DNA from: Ignavibacteria bacterium
GTDB lineage: Bacteria > Bacteroidota > Ignavibacteria > Kapaibacteriales > Kapaibacteriaceae
Reading direction: 5' to 3'
DNA: 64,000 nucleotides
NCBI GenBank assembly: GCA_947495975.1
Contig: CANMBE010000004.1
Span: 1 to 64,000 of the forward strand
Shown here: one piece after another, positions 52,054 through 61,645 of the stretch
How positions within the stretch are numbered: position 1 is the first letter of the stretch
Layout of the letters: each line of letters opens with the position of its first letter
Made by a program: the position numbers and the translations under genes
The notes under the pieces: model-generated
Database searches by the model: none
The model's input: the letters and a program-made list of their open reading frames with translations, nothing else
Told to the model about the DNA's origin: nothing

Positions 52054-52839
52054 CTATGGAGGTCGGGCCTTACGCCATGTTTCGGTTCCATCGCTTATCA
52101 CCACTCCCATGGTTTTAGCCTTCAGTGCCATCTGTGCAGCAAGCTGGTCAGTAACGTAGGGCAACACCCACTCCGGCACGCTACTGGCTTCTCGCAGCAT
52201 CCTTTCTATCAATGGCTCAAAGAATTTTGAGAGCTGCAGAACGTTCCCTGCTGGGTCAAAAAGCACGTACCTCTCACTTCGACATATTCGGCGCAATTGG
52301 TCTCGTAGCATCCGCCTGACGCCTTTTGCTGTGGCTGCAAATGAGGGTAAAGGGGCTCCTTTTGAACTCCCAGTTGGCAAACACGCTACAATACCCACAG
52401 TGCCAGAGACTACATGCGCCTCACGTGCCATATCGGCGAGTGTGAGAAACTGAGAAGCAATCAGGAATGTGTCTCTGCGCAACCACAGCGAATCCCACAC
52501 TGTACTTCGATATCCAAATCGCACGTGCATTACTTCTAGAAGACACGCTAGGTATGCATTTACCCAAAATGCCGTTCGCGAACGTGGCAGGAACGCTGCT
52601 GGCATCGCAGAGGCAAGCGCACCTCTATATCGCGCATAGGCGGTACTCAAACATCCATCAGTGCGCAGCTTGCCTCGGGTAACTGACTCATGCCACAAAG
52701 AATCAAAAGACGTATGGTCAATGACATCTGCCCACTCGTCTTGTGCAATTGGTCCGTTTTGCGCGCGCACGTAGGCCGCCTGACAGCAAACGAGAACTAG
52801 TATGATGATGGTGCAGCTGAACATGATATCTTCGTTCAT
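52054..52839 (-). CDS. DUF547-domain exported protein
   Basis: 261 residues; start MNEDIMFSC, or MFSCTIIILVLVCCQAAY 15 bases later, both leading to a signal peptide. The DUF547 signature 'RTAFWVNAYLACLLEVM' is clear, with 'FDSLWHESVTRGKL' and 'DPAGNVLQLSKFFE' in the expected order. DUF547 proteins are thought to have a thioredoxin/papain-like fold, with function unknown. The ATG lies only two bases from the divergent panC ATG, so their promoters must lie within each other's coding region. Confidence 0.83.
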   Translation of the reverse strand: MNEDIMFSCTIIILVLVCCQAAYVRAQNGPIAQDEWADVIDHTSFDSLWHESVTRGKLRTDGCLSTAYARYRGALASAMPAAFLPRSRTAFWVNAYLACLLEVMHVRFGYRSTVWDSLWLRRDTFLIASQFLTLADMAREAHVVSGTVGIVACLPTGSSKGAPLPSFAATAKGVRRMLRDQLRRICRSERYVLFDPAGNVLQLSKFFEPLIERMLREASSVPEWVLPYVTDQLAAQMALKAKTMGVVISDGTETWRKARPP

Positions 52840-52841
52840 CC

Positions 52842-53726
52842 ATGAGTATAAAACGTGACATCGTTGTAGGAACGACTGTGGCTGAAATGCACCAGATTGT
52901 GGCCGCAGCCCGCCTACATGGGTCAACGGTTGGTTGCATCCCTACTATGGGCTATTTGCATGACGGCCATGCTTCGCTCATCAGAGCTGCCTCAGCAAAA
53001 CATGGACTTGTTGTCGTGTCAATCTTCGTCAATCCAACTCAATTCGGTCCACAAGAAGATTTTGAGAGATATCCGCGAAATCTCGAGCGCGACATACACG
53101 TTGTTACCAACGCTGGCGGCTCCGTGGTCTTTGCGCCAACTGTTGAAGAAATGTATCCCACTGGCGCACAGAGCACCATCCACATTCCACATATTTCGGA
53201 GATTTTGGAGGGGGCTGTCCGGCCAACTCATTTCGACGGAGTTGCAACGGTTGTCTCACGTCTCTTCGAAGCGATGCAACCGGACGAAGCTTTTTTTGGT
53301 CAAAAAGATTTACAACAGACGCTCATTATCAAGCACATGGTTGCGAGCTCATCCATTCCAGAAGTAGGCAAGGTTACCGTAACCGTCTTGCCTACGCAGC
53401 GAGAGCCCAACGGTTTAGCCCGTAGTTCAAGGAACGTCTATCTATCTGTCAAGGATCACGATGATGCCCTGGTTATCTATCGTGCATTGTCAGTAGCGTC
53501 ACACCTCGCGAGGTCTGGCGAATACAGCAAGAAAGCATTAGAGCAGACCATGCTCAATACTCTGGCTACGGTACCTGCCGTAACAGTAGAGTATGCCGTA
53601 GCTGTAGAAGCAGAAACACTTCAGACAAAAGAGTTTTTTCAAAGCGGCGATGAGATCGCTTTTCTGATTGCAGTCACGCTTGGTAGAACACGGCTCATCG
53701 ACAACATGGTTGTCGCAGTCGATTAA
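52842..53726 (+). CDS. panC: pantothenate synthetase
   Basis: 294 residues. The nucleotidyl-transferase motifs are intact: 'GCIPTMGYLHDGHASLI' (HxGH), 'SIFVNPTQFGPQEDFERYPR' (core 'FVNPTQFGPQEDFERYP'), 'GAVRPTHFDGVATVV', 'AFFGQKDLQQTLII' and 'VLPTQREPNGLARSSRN' (KMSKS-like, ending 'SSRN'). It joins pantoate and beta-alanine with ATP for coenzyme A. No panB or panD in the window. Confidence 0.95.
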   Translation: MSIKRDIVVGTTVAEMHQIVAAARLHGSTVGCIPTMGYLHDGHASLIRAASAKHGLVVVSIFVNPTQFGPQEDFERYPRNLERDIHVVTNAGGSVVFAPTVEEMYPTGAQSTIHIPHISEILEGAVRPTHFDGVATVVSRLFEAMQPDEAFFGQKDLQQTLIIKHMVASSSIPEVGKVTVTVLPTQREPNGLARSSRNVYLSVKDHDDALVIYRALSVASHLARSGEYSKKALEQTMLNTLATVPAVTVEYAVAVEAETLQTKEFFQSGDEIAFLIAVTLGRTRLIDNMVVAVD

Positions 53727-53735
53727 GCTCTGCGT

Positions 53736-54185
53736 TTACAATGTGATTCTATAGAGCAGCCATTCATTCATCCACTGCGCGTTGCGCTTTACATAAAAGT
53801 CACGCGCAAGCATATTCCAGTCTAGCACTTGCCAGTCGACTCTGCCACACCCTCTGCTTTGTCCCAACGCTACTACGTGATCAAAGAGTGCCCCACCTGC
53901 GCCCGATGCACGTTTGTCTTCGCGTACAAAGAGGTCCTCGAGATACATTGTGGGTTTCGCTAGAAAAGATGAATACGTCTCAAAACAAATAGCATACCCT
54001 ATGGCAAGATCGTTGTCATCAAGACAGAGGAATGCTTCGTACCTGGGGTTTTCACGAAACGCATCAATGTGCAGTCGCTCAATTGCATCACGTGAGGGCG
54101 GTAATAGTTTTTCATATTTAGCAAGTGCTGATATCAGCGAAACAAATTCATCAAAACGCTCTGGAACCAGTGCTACAATTTCCAC
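53736..54185 (-). CDS. GNAT-family N-acetyltransferase
   Basis: 149 residues with the GNAT fold: 'IGYAICFETYSSF' (beta4), 'YLEDLFVREDKRASGAGGALF' (core 'LEDLFVREDKRASGAG', the acetyl-CoA loop R-x-x-G-x-G/A), and 'RVDWQVLDWNMLARDFYVKRNA' (core 'VDWQVLDWNMLARDFY'), typical of the diamine/spermidine acetyltransferase-like branch. Substrate unknown. It starts one base after the dsbD stop and is probably cotranscribed with it. Confidence 0.88.
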   Translation of the reverse strand: MEIVALVPERFDEFVSLISALAKYEKLLPPSRDAIERLHIDAFRENPRYEAFLCLDDNDLAIGYAICFETYSSFLAKPTMYLEDLFVREDKRASGAGGALFDHVVALGQSRGCGRVDWQVLDWNMLARDFYVKRNAQWMNEWLLYRITL

Positions 54186-54186
54186 G

Positions 54187-56181
54187 TTACAGCGCCTTTT
54201 GCAGAAAGTCTATAAACAGCGAAGAATTTGATCGATACTGATTCTGATATCCAGACTGAGCAACGTATGTGCCATCGCTCTTCAGCAAGACATAGAGCGG
54301 ATTCGCAACGGTGCCAAAAGATTTTAAGATATTCTGGTTGGTGATGTATGGTTCGGTCTTCTTATCCGTGTAAAGTTGCACGAGGATAAATTTTTTGAAT
54401 GTGCTCTGAACTTCAGGTTTTGGGAATACAAGCTTCTCCATTAGTCTGCAGTTCACACATGCAAATCCCGTAAAGTCGATGAAGATTGGTTTGCCTTCCT
54501 GAGCAGCCACCTTTTTTGCTTCATCCAAGTTTGAATACCATTTCAATGTCGCGTGAGAGGCACCTTCCAACATTTTCATTGATGTAGGTCCAACGGCAGC
54601 TGCAGTGCCATTGAATTGATCGATGATCTGATGATAGTTCTCAGGTGGCAATAATGCTTCGAGATCTGCGGCTAGGGGTTTGCCTAAGGCTCCTGCAATG
54701 AACCATATCGTAAGCGTTGCGAAGCACACAGCAAACAGTGCTCGCAAAGCACCTACCTTTTCAAGTTTGGAATCCAGCTTCATCTCAAACGTTCCAACCA
54801 AATAGAGCGTAATAATGAGACATACGCCAGCCCAGATTGACAAGAATACTTCACGGGGCAATAGTCCAAGACCAAAGACAAATTCAGCTGTTGAGAAGAA
54901 CTTAATGGCTGCAGCAATTTCAAGGAATCCCATCACCACTTTGAGATTGTTCATCCATCCGCCAGCTCTTGGCAAACGCACTAACAATGACGGAAACATG
55001 GACAGAGCAACAAATGGAATCGCGAACGCAGTTGCAAAGCCCAGTGTGCCTATTGCAGGATAGAGGATATCTCCACCAGAAGCGCTGAGCAGCAGGGTAC
55101 CTACAAAGGGCACCGTACATGTAAACGATGTGAGCGAAAAGGTAAGCCCCATAAGCAGGATTGAGATACTGCCATCACCCTGTGACTTTTTGTTAAGCGC
55201 ATTCATCAGGGAGATCGGTACTTGAATCTCAAAGGCACCAAAGAGATTAAATGCCAGAACCATGAACAATACTCCAATTCCTAGGTTAAGCCATGCATTG
55301 GCAGCTAGGTCTTGTACAGCGGTTCCGCCAAAAATGAGAGAAGCAATAATGCCCACGGCTGTAAACGTCGAAATGATTCCAAGGCCGAAGAGCATGCTTT
55401 CTTGAATCCCCTTCCCTCGCTTTTTTTCATGTCGCTTGGTAAAGAACGAAACCGTAATCGGAATCATAGGAAACACGCATGGCGTGAGGAGAGCTAAGAA
55501 ACCAATGCCCATAGCATAGAAGAAAAAACTCCATAGGCCTTTTTGCTTCTCCGTTGTTACCTCTGACTCACCACGAGGTATCACAGGCCCAGCACTGATC
55601 ACTTTGGGCGTTGAAATGGGGGCGTCAACTGTGGTATCGCCAACGTCACCTACGAATTCGGCGATGATGAGATATTCAACCGGGAGTTCGATCTCTTCAA
55701 AAGGCATACAACCGGCTGTATCGCACATCTGCACACCAACCGTGATCTTCCCCTTCTGCGATCCCTTTTTGAGTCTTCTCTCTAAGATGACGCGCATCGA
55801 AATCTCAACAGCGCCAGAAAGCTCTTCAATCTTTGTTCCCCACGTGCTATCAAAATGTGTGTAGCCACCCTTTACGATGCGGGGCGCAGCAGCAAGGCGA
55901 GCAATGGACTTGGGACCGGCCGAGATCTCAGTTGGATCTGGGCCTAGCCCATCAGGACCAACGGCTCTGATGAGCCCGTACGTGTGCCAATGCCTGTCAA
56001 TTTTGAATTTCAATGTTACAGGTACAGTGTCGCCCGCGTTTCCGGTAACACGCTCAAGAGGTTGAAGTTTCAGGTGATCTTTACCACTTGGCATCTGTGC
56101 GCGGGATGCCGGCAGCAGCAGCATGAACATGGCAAGAATCAGAATGGCCGCAAAAGGAAGCGATCGAGATTTCATCGTCAT
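54187..56181 (-). CDS. dsbD: thiol:disulfide interchange protein DsbD
   Basis: 664 residues; AGGAAG lies five bases before the first ATG. N-terminal periplasmic domain (30-220) with 'VQMCDTAGCMPFEEIELP', the redox Cys pair. About eight membrane helices follow, with 'LLTPCVFPMIPITVSFF' and 'FSLTSFTCTVPFVGTLLLSAS' (core 'SLTSFTCTVPFVGTL') carrying the transmembrane Cys. The C-terminal thioredoxin domain has 'DFTGFACVNCRLMEK' (CVNC) and 'FGTVANPLYVLL' (cis-Pro region). It moves electrons from cytoplasmic thioredoxin to periplasmic proteins. The TlpA-like protein at 23965 is a possible partner. Confidence 0.95.
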   Translation of the reverse strand: MTMKSRSLPFAAILILAMFMLLLPASRAQMPSGKDHLKLQPLERVTGNAGDTVPVTLKFKIDRHWHTYGLIRAVGPDGLGPDPTEISAGPKSIARLAAAPRIVKGGYTHFDSTWGTKIEELSGAVEISMRVILERRLKKGSQKGKITVGVQMCDTAGCMPFEEIELPVEYLIIAEFVGDVGDTTVDAPISTPKVISAGPVIPRGESEVTTEKQKGLWSFFFYAMGIGFLALLTPCVFPMIPITVSFFTKRHEKKRGKGIQESMLFGLGIISTFTAVGIIASLIFGGTAVQDLAANAWLNLGIGVLFMVLAFNLFGAFEIQVPISLMNALNKKSQGDGSISILLMGLTFSLTSFTCTVPFVGTLLLSASGGDILYPAIGTLGFATAFAIPFVALSMFPSLLVRLPRAGGWMNNLKVVMGFLEIAAAIKFFSTAEFVFGLGLLPREVFLSIWAGVCLIITLYLVGTFEMKLDSKLEKVGALRALFAVCFATLTIWFIAGALGKPLAADLEALLPPENYHQIIDQFNGTAAAVGPTSMKMLEGASHATLKWYSNLDEAKKVAAQEGKPIFIDFTGFACVNCRLMEKLVFPKPEVQSTFKKFILVQLYTDKKTEPYITNQNILKSFGTVANPLYVLLKSDGTYVAQSGYQNQYRSNSSLFIDFLQKAL

Positions 56182-56298
56182 TAATTCTTCCTAAACATAG
56201 AGGTGTCGATTTGTAGTAGACGGCAAGGCGTACCATAAACTTACACAACATCTTCGGTTCGTATCTTTGCTGGGTTATCCCCCACCACGAACTGCGCA

Positions 56299-57732
56299 AT
56301 GGCCTCTCAAACTTCGCTTGACGCGATACTCTCCCTTTCCAAGCGGAAGGGTTTTGTCTACCAATCTTCTGAGATCTACGGCGGCCTTAATGGTTGCTGG
56401 GATTTTGGTCCACTCGGTGTAGAACTCTTGCGAAACATCAAGGATGCTTGGTGGAAGGCAATGACATATCGCACTGATATTGTCGGTATTGATTCGTCGA
56501 TTCTTATGCACCCAAGAGTATGGGAAGCATCCGGACACTTGCAACAGTTCTCCGATCCAATGATCGACAACAAGACATCAAAGGCTAGACATAGGGCGGA
56601 CAACCTCATTGAAGAATATGCCGCGCGGCTCAGAACAAAAGGCAAGACCGATCAGGCCAATATTGTAGAGACGGCACTTCAGGCTGCAACTTCAAACGAA
56701 GACCTTCATGCGATCATCGTAACGCATGCGATTCCTGATCCTGTATCCGGAACAACGGACTGGACCGAAGTGCGCAACTTTAACCTGATGTTTAAGACGT
56801 ATGTAGGACCAGTTGAAGATGTTTCGAATACTGTGTACCTGCGTCCAGAAACTGCCCAGGGCATTTTTGTCAACTTCAAAAATGTCATGGACTCTTCTCG
56901 AATGAAGCCACCATTTGGCATTGCCCAAATAGGTAAGAGCTTTCGGAACGAAATCAACACAAAGAACTTCCTGTTTCGCACGCGTGAGTTTGAGCAAATG
57001 GAGATGCAGTTCTTCGTCAAGCCCGGCACAGAAGGCGAGTGGTTCGAATATTGGCGGCAGGCTCGCTGGGATTGGTATGTAAACGAGCTTGGCATTCATC
57101 CCACACATATGCACCGCAAGCCTCATGAAAAGCTTGCGCACTATGCAGCGGCTGCAGAAGACATAGAGTACCTCTTTCCATTTGGTTGGGGCGAAGTAGA
57201 AGGCATCCACTCGCGCACAGATTTTGATCTTGGTAAGCATCAAGAATTTTCTGGAAAGAAGCTCGAATACGTGGACACCGTTTCAAAAGATCGGTATACG
57301 CCATTCGTTATCGAAACAGCGATTGGCGCAACGCGCACATTTTTAGCCGTGTTGTGCGACGCCTATGCCGAGGAAGAGGTACCCACAGCAGATGGTGGCG
57401 TCGAAACACGTGCCGTGATGAGGCTGAAGCCATCTTTAGCGCCTGTAACTGCAGCGGTTCTTCCTTTGGTGAACAAAGATGGCATGCCGGAGGCAGCAGA
57501 ATCAATCATGAGGAACTTGCAGCGCTCATTCCGTGTAGAATATGACACGAGTGGAGCGATTGGCCGACGGTACAGACGGCAGGACGAGGTTGGAACGCCG
57601 TTCTGCGTTACGGTTGACGGGCAAACGACCTCTGATTCAACAGTGACTTTGCGCGAACGCGATTCGATGCAGCAGATTCGCATCCACACAGATGCACTCA
57701 CGGAAGAAATTCGACGTCGACTTGATGTATGA
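56299..57732 (+). CDS. glyQS: glycyl-tRNA synthetase (single-subunit type)
   Basis: 477 residues, the dimeric class II GlyRS, not the alpha2beta2 type. Motifs: 'GFVYQSSEIYGGLNGCWDFGP' (core 'VYQSSEIYGGLNGCWDFGP'), 'YLRPETAQGIFVNFKNV' (motif 1/2 region), 'FGIAQIGKSFRNEINTKNFLFR' (core 'IAQIGKSFRNEINTKNF'), 'REFEQMEMQFFVKPG'. The anticodon-binding domain lies at the C-terminus. TATCTTTG at 56262, 29 bases before the ATG, matches the -7 element. The stop overlaps the next gene by four bases. Confidence 0.95.
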   Translation: MASQTSLDAILSLSKRKGFVYQSSEIYGGLNGCWDFGPLGVELLRNIKDAWWKAMTYRTDIVGIDSSILMHPRVWEASGHLQQFSDPMIDNKTSKARHRADNLIEEYAARLRTKGKTDQANIVETALQAATSNEDLHAIIVTHAIPDPVSGTTDWTEVRNFNLMFKTYVGPVEDVSNTVYLRPETAQGIFVNFKNVMDSSRMKPPFGIAQIGKSFRNEINTKNFLFRTREFEQMEMQFFVKPGTEGEWFEYWRQARWDWYVNELGIHPTHMHRKPHEKLAHYAAAAEDIEYLFPFGWGEVEGIHSRTDFDLGKHQEFSGKKLEYVDTVSKDRYTPFVIETAIGATRTFLAVLCDAYAEEEVPTADGGVETRAVMRLKPSLAPVTAAVLPLVNKDGMPEAAESIMRNLQRSFRVEYDTSGAIGRRYRRQDEVGTPFCVTVDGQTTSDSTVTLRERDSMQQIRIHTDALTEEIRRRLDV

Positions 57733-59405
57733 AAAGAGTTCTCTTTATAGCAGCGTTAGCCCTGTTTTCTGCGGGCGCCGCAGGCGCAACCGTGCAAGTG
57801 GACGATGCCTCGTTCTATCTGCGGCTCGCACGATCCGTTGAGTCTTTCGGGGCGGTGTTTAGAGAGGTGAACACGACGTTTGTTGACGAAGTAGACCCTG
57901 AAGATCTCGTTGAGGTAGGCATCGACGCAATGTTGCGTCACCTCGATCCGTATTCTACGTACATGAAGCTCGACGAGACAGAAGATCTCGATATGCTTTC
58001 AACTGGCTCATATGTCGGTTTTGGAATTTCTGTTGGCCGTAGAGATAGCATCCTCACTGTTATAGACGTTCGTCAAAGTGGTCCAGCTATGAATGCGGGT
58101 ATCCGTATTGGAGATCAACTCATCGCCATTGATGCCATACGAACTGATACGTTATGGCCACAAGGACTTCGGCCAATTTCGCGAGGTGTAGCTGGCTCAA
58201 CCGCCAAGCTCTTCATTCTTCGTGGCGACCGCCCAGATACGCTAACATTTCTCGTAGCACGTGCAGACCTGCCGGTTGAAACAGTCGGCCACGTAGAGCT
58301 TCTCCCTGGAGACATTGGCTACGTGCGCCTCGCCAGGTTTGCGCGCGGCACAGGTCTTGCATTGCGCAAAGCATTGCGTGGTTTGCAAGATCAGACGGAT
58401 CTCAAAGGATTCATTCTTGACCTGCGCGACAATCCAGGTGGCCTTCTTGATGCTGCGGTAGACGTTGTAGAACTCTTCGTACCTCGCTCGAGTGTTATCG
58501 TTACAACCCGCGGTAGAGGCGGTGAAGATCGTCATCGCTATGTTTCGAATGAAGATCCAATCGAACCAACTCTTCCCCTTGCTGTCCTGATAAACGAGCA
58601 TAGCGCAAGCGCCAGCGAAATTGTTGCTGGTGCAATTCAAGATCTCGATCGCGGCATTATCATCGGAAAACGATCATTTGGCAAGGGGCTCGTACAAACC
58701 GTGGTGCCGCTTCCGAATGAAGCTAGCCTTAAGCTTACAACGTCTCGATATTACACTCCGTCTGGCCGAAGCATTCAGAAAATCGATTACCGAACGAATC
58801 GACCGATGATGACTGAAGCAGGTGCTGCGATCTCGGGTGTGGCCTCAGTTCGCAACACCTATAAAACGATCAACGGCCGGTCCGTAGCCGAGCTTCGCGG
58901 CATCGATCCAGATTCTACGGTAACTGATTCCATTCTACCGGCCACACTGGCGTATTTAGATCAACAGAATGTTTTTGGTCGATTCGCCACGAACTATACC
59001 GCTGACTTGGATTCGCTGCCTGCGTCGTTTACTGCGGATAAGGGGCTTATCGAGCGCTTCGTGCAATTTGTTGACACACTTCCGGCACACAAACGCTCAC
59101 CTTTTCTTGCAGATTTAGCTGCTGCTAGAAAACGGGCGCTAACGAATGGATGGACTGCAGCGTCGCTAAAGGGGCTTGAGCAAGCAGAACGAAGCCTGGA
59201 AAAAGAGATTAGCCGCACCATTCGCCAAAAACAAACTCTGGTCTTCGAACGACTTGAACAAGAAATCCGCGCACGGTTTGGAACCGATGAAATCCGCCAA
59301 TCACGGGCATTGCGAAGTGATCCGATGGTATCTACCGCAAAGATCATTCTGATTTCACCAAAATATCAGTTGATTCTGGCCTCACAAGTCCCGTCAGATC
59401 AGTAA
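57729..59405 (+). CDS. ctpA: S41-family C-terminal processing peptidase
   Basis: 558 residues. A signal peptide (MKRVLFIAALALFSAGAAGA) is followed by an N-terminal helical domain, a PDZ domain ('SYVGFGISVGRRDSILTVI' ... 'AGIRIGDQLIAIDAI'), and the tail-protease core: 'GYVRLARFARGT', 'FILDLRDNPGGLLDAAVDV', 'INEHSASASEIVAGAIQD' (catalytic Ser), and 'GKRSFGKGLVQTVVPL' (catalytic Lys). It trims C-termini of exported proteins. The C-terminal ~130 residues are extended and helical, as in Bacteroidota members. Coupled to glyQS by ATGA. Confidence 0.94.
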   Translation: MKRVLFIAALALFSAGAAGATVQVDDASFYLRLARSVESFGAVFREVNTTFVDEVDPEDLVEVGIDAMLRHLDPYSTYMKLDETEDLDMLSTGSYVGFGISVGRRDSILTVIDVRQSGPAMNAGIRIGDQLIAIDAIRTDTLWPQGLRPISRGVAGSTAKLFILRGDRPDTLTFLVARADLPVETVGHVELLPGDIGYVRLARFARGTGLALRKALRGLQDQTDLKGFILDLRDNPGGLLDAAVDVVELFVPRSSVIVTTRGRGGEDRHRYVSNEDPIEPTLPLAVLINEHSASASEIVAGAIQDLDRGIIIGKRSFGKGLVQTVVPLPNEASLKLTTSRYYTPSGRSIQKIDYRTNRPMMTEAGAAISGVASVRNTYKTINGRSVAELRGIDPDSTVTDSILPATLAYLDQQNVFGRFATNYTADLDSLPASFTADKGLIERFVQFVDTLPAHKRSPFLADLAAARKRALTNGWTAASLKGLEQAERSLEKEISRTIRQKQTLVFERLEQEIRARFGTDEIRQSRALRSDPMVSTAKIILISPKYQLILASQVPSDQ

Positions 59406-59501
59406 CTTTGCAACCCTTGACGCTTTGCGTCATTAATGCACGAAGGGTGGACGTTGTTCGTCCCCCTGCTGCTCCCAATTCCGTTCTACAGAGGTCTGCG
59501 C

Positions 59502-60365
59502 ATGAGGATCACCAAACAGTATACCAATCGCGAGAGTCAGTCGCTCGATAAATACCTCCAAGAGATCGGCCGCGTGGATCTCTTGACTGGTAATGATGAG
59601 ATTGTACTTGCTCAAGCTATTAGACGTGGTGGCTTCGAAGGCTCAATGGCACTCGAACGCCTTGTTAAGGCAAACTTGCGCTTTGTGGTGTCTGTGGCTA
59701 AACAGTATCAGAACCAGGGCCTCTCTCTCGGTGACCTGATCAATGAAGGTAATCTTGGTCTTATCAAGGCTGCGAAGAGATTTGACGAAACGCGTGGATT
59801 TAAGTTCATCTCATATGCCGTGTGGTGGATTCGCCAATCCATCCTTCAAGCACTAGCTGAACAATCCCGCATTGTGCGTCTGCCCCTTAATCGTGTAGGT
59901 GCCCTTAATAAAATTGGCAAGAAGTTCTCTGAACTTGAGCAACAGTATGAGCGCGAACCCACAGCCGCAGAGCTCGCTGAACAACTTGAAATGTCTATCG
60001 CCGAGATCTCTGAGACGATAAAAATTTCTGGACGCCACCTCTCAGTTGATGCTCCATTCGTGCAAGGCGAAGACAATCGCTTGCTCGACATTCTGCCAAA
60101 CGACCAGCAGCCCCCTCCCGATAGTGAGCTCATGCGGGAGTCACTGCGCGTAGAGGTTCAGCAGGTACTCAATACTCTGAGTGACCGCGAAGCAGAAGTG
60201 ATTCGTTTGTACTTCGGCCTTGATGATCAGCAAGCTCTAACGTTGGAAGAAATTGGCGAGAAGTTCAATCTTACTCGCGAACGAGTGCGCCAAATCAAGG
60301 AGAAGGCTATTCGTCGCCTCCGCCATGCATCTCGCTCAAAAGCACTGAGAACGTATCTCGGTTAA
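59502..60365 (+). CDS. rpoD: primary RNA polymerase sigma factor (RpoD/SigA)
   Basis: 287 residues, the short form lacking the large N-terminal region 1.1. Start [12 protein letters not shown] with GAGG upstream. Region 1.2 '[16 protein letters not shown]', region 2 '[20 protein letters not shown]', '[29 protein letters not shown]' (cores '[14 protein letters not shown]', '[15 protein letters not shown]'), region 3 and region 4 with '[20 protein letters not shown]'. This length and start match Bacteroidota RpoD, which recognises TTTG/TAnnTTTG promoters. A TAACTTTG at 59405 lies 90 bases upstream. A small TGACGC-TTT-GCGTCA hairpin is in the leader. Confidence 0.96.
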   Translation: MRITKQYTNRESQSLDKYLQEIGRVDLLTGNDEIVLAQAIRRGGFEGSMALERLVKANLRFVVSVAKQYQNQGLSLGDLINEGNLGLIKAAKRFDETRGFKFISYAVWWIRQSILQALAEQSRIVRLPLNRVGALNKIGKKFSELEQQYEREPTAAELAEQLEMSIAEISETIKISGRHLSVDAPFVQGEDNRLLDILPNDQQPPPDSELMRESLRVEVQQVLNTLSDREAEVIRLYFGLDDQQALTLEEIGEKFNLTRERVRQIKEKAIRRLRHASRSKALRTYLG

Positions 60366-60402
60366 TCTGTAGCACACACGCTACGCATTTCGAGGTACCA
60401 TC

Positions 60403-60951
60403 ATGAGCTCCTACTCTGAATATATCGGCGTTGTTGCTCGCACGCATGGCCTTGATGGCATGGTGCTGCTTATGGACACCATAGGTGCCACGAGCGGACT
60501 CAGCGTTGATTCAACTGTTGCAATCGGGTATTCTCGTGATTTTGCAAAAGTGTATACCATAGATGCGTTCGAATCGTCGCCGTTGCGCACAATCCTGCGC
60601 CTGCGCGAATGTCCAAGCGCAGACTCTGCACAAGCTCTCGTTGAGCAGGCGGTGTATGCACGGCCAAGCGACGTTGGCCTGCGCGAAGATGATCGCCATC
60701 GAATAGGCGATATCGAAGGCTGCACGGTTGTCACTAACGATGGAAATGTAGTTGGCGTTGTTACGGATGTATGGCTCATGCCTGCCAACGACGTGTGGAT
60801 TGTAACTATGCCTGATGGTCGTACTCTCCCACTCCCCGTTATTGATGACGTAGTACTATCGGTGGACGTTGCAGCACGTGTGATCGTAGCATATATTCTT
60901 CCCGGACTTCTAGACCTCAGCACGAACAGCGCTGAAGAGCGAGATGAGTAA
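60403..60951 (+). CDS. rimM: ribosome maturation factor RimM
   Basis: 182 residues. N-terminal RimM domain ('YIGVVARTHGLDGMVLL', then 'STVAIGY' and the barrel), C-terminal PRC-barrel ('IGDIEGCTVVTNDGNVVGVV', 'NDVWIVTM', 'RTLPLPVIDDVVLSVDVA', 'VIVAYILPGLLDL'). It helps mature the 30S head and 16S rRNA. It overlaps trmD by eight bases. The usual first partner rpsP is not upstream; rpoD is, 37 bases away. Confidence 0.9.
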   Translation: MSSYSEYIGVVARTHGLDGMVLLMDTIGATSGLSVDSTVAIGYSRDFAKVYTIDAFESSPLRTILRLRECPSADSAQALVEQAVYARPSDVGLREDDRHRIGDIEGCTVVTNDGNVVGVVTDVWLMPANDVWIVTMPDGRTLPLPVIDDVVLSVDVAARVIVAYILPGLLDLSTNSAEERDE

Positions 60952-61645
60952 GCCTACAATCCGTATCGACATTGTTTGTGTTGTGCCTCAGATCCTTGAG
61001 TCATTCATCACAACATCAATCGTTGGAAGAGGTAAAGCAAAGGGGCTTGTAGAAATTCATCTACATAACCTGCATGACTATGCAACGGACAAATACAAAC
61101 ACATTGATGATTCGCCCTATGGTGGTGGAGCAGGAATGCTCATTCAGTGCGAGCCAGTTTTTGCATGCGTAGAAGGCCTCCGAGAGCAACGCGCGTACGA
61201 TGATGTAATCTATCTCAGCCCAGATGGAAGGCAGCTCGATCAATCTATGTGTAACGAGCTTTCTCTGCACCAATCACTTATACTTCTTTGTGGTCACTAC
61301 AAAGGCATTGATCAACGCATTCGCGATGTGCTCGTTACTCGAGAGATTTCTGTTGGCGACTACGTCCTAACGGGAGGCGAGATTGCTGCCGCCGTGCTCA
61401 CAGATGCGATTGTTAGACTCATCCCCGGCGTTGTGGGTGATGCCGAGAGTGTCCTTGATGACTCGTTTATGAACGGGGTTCTTGATGCGCCCCATTACAC
61501 AAAGCCTGCGGATTTTCGTGGGATGTTGGTGCCAGATGTCTTGCTCCGTGGTAATCATGCTCAGATCCGTGCGTGGCGAGAATCGCAATCCCTTGCCAAG
61601 ACAAAAGAACGCAGACCTGATCTCCTTGAAGGTAGAGACGAATGA
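60944..61645 (+). CDS. trmD: tRNA (guanine-N1-)-methyltransferase TrmD
   Basis: 233 residues. The SPOUT trefoil-knot signatures are 'YKHIDDSPYGGGAGMLIQCEP' (core 'IDDSPYGGGAGMLIQ'), 'LLCGHYKGIDQRIRD' and 'REISVGDYVLTGGEIAAAVL' (core 'EISVGDYVLTGGE'). It methylates G37 of tRNAs to keep the reading frame. It is coupled to rimM and to the hydrolase gene by ATGA; rplS, which normally follows, is absent. Confidence 0.95.
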   Translation: MSKPTIRIDIVCVVPQILESFITTSIVGRGKAKGLVEIHLHNLHDYATDKYKHIDDSPYGGGAGMLIQCEPVFACVEGLREQRAYDDVIYLSPDGRQLDQSMCNELSLHQSLILLCGHYKGIDQRIRDVLVTREISVGDYVLTGGEIAAAVLTDAIVRLIPGVVGDAESVLDDSFMNGVLDAPHYTKPADFRGMLVPDVLLRGNHAQIRAWRESQSLAKTKERRPDLLEGRDE

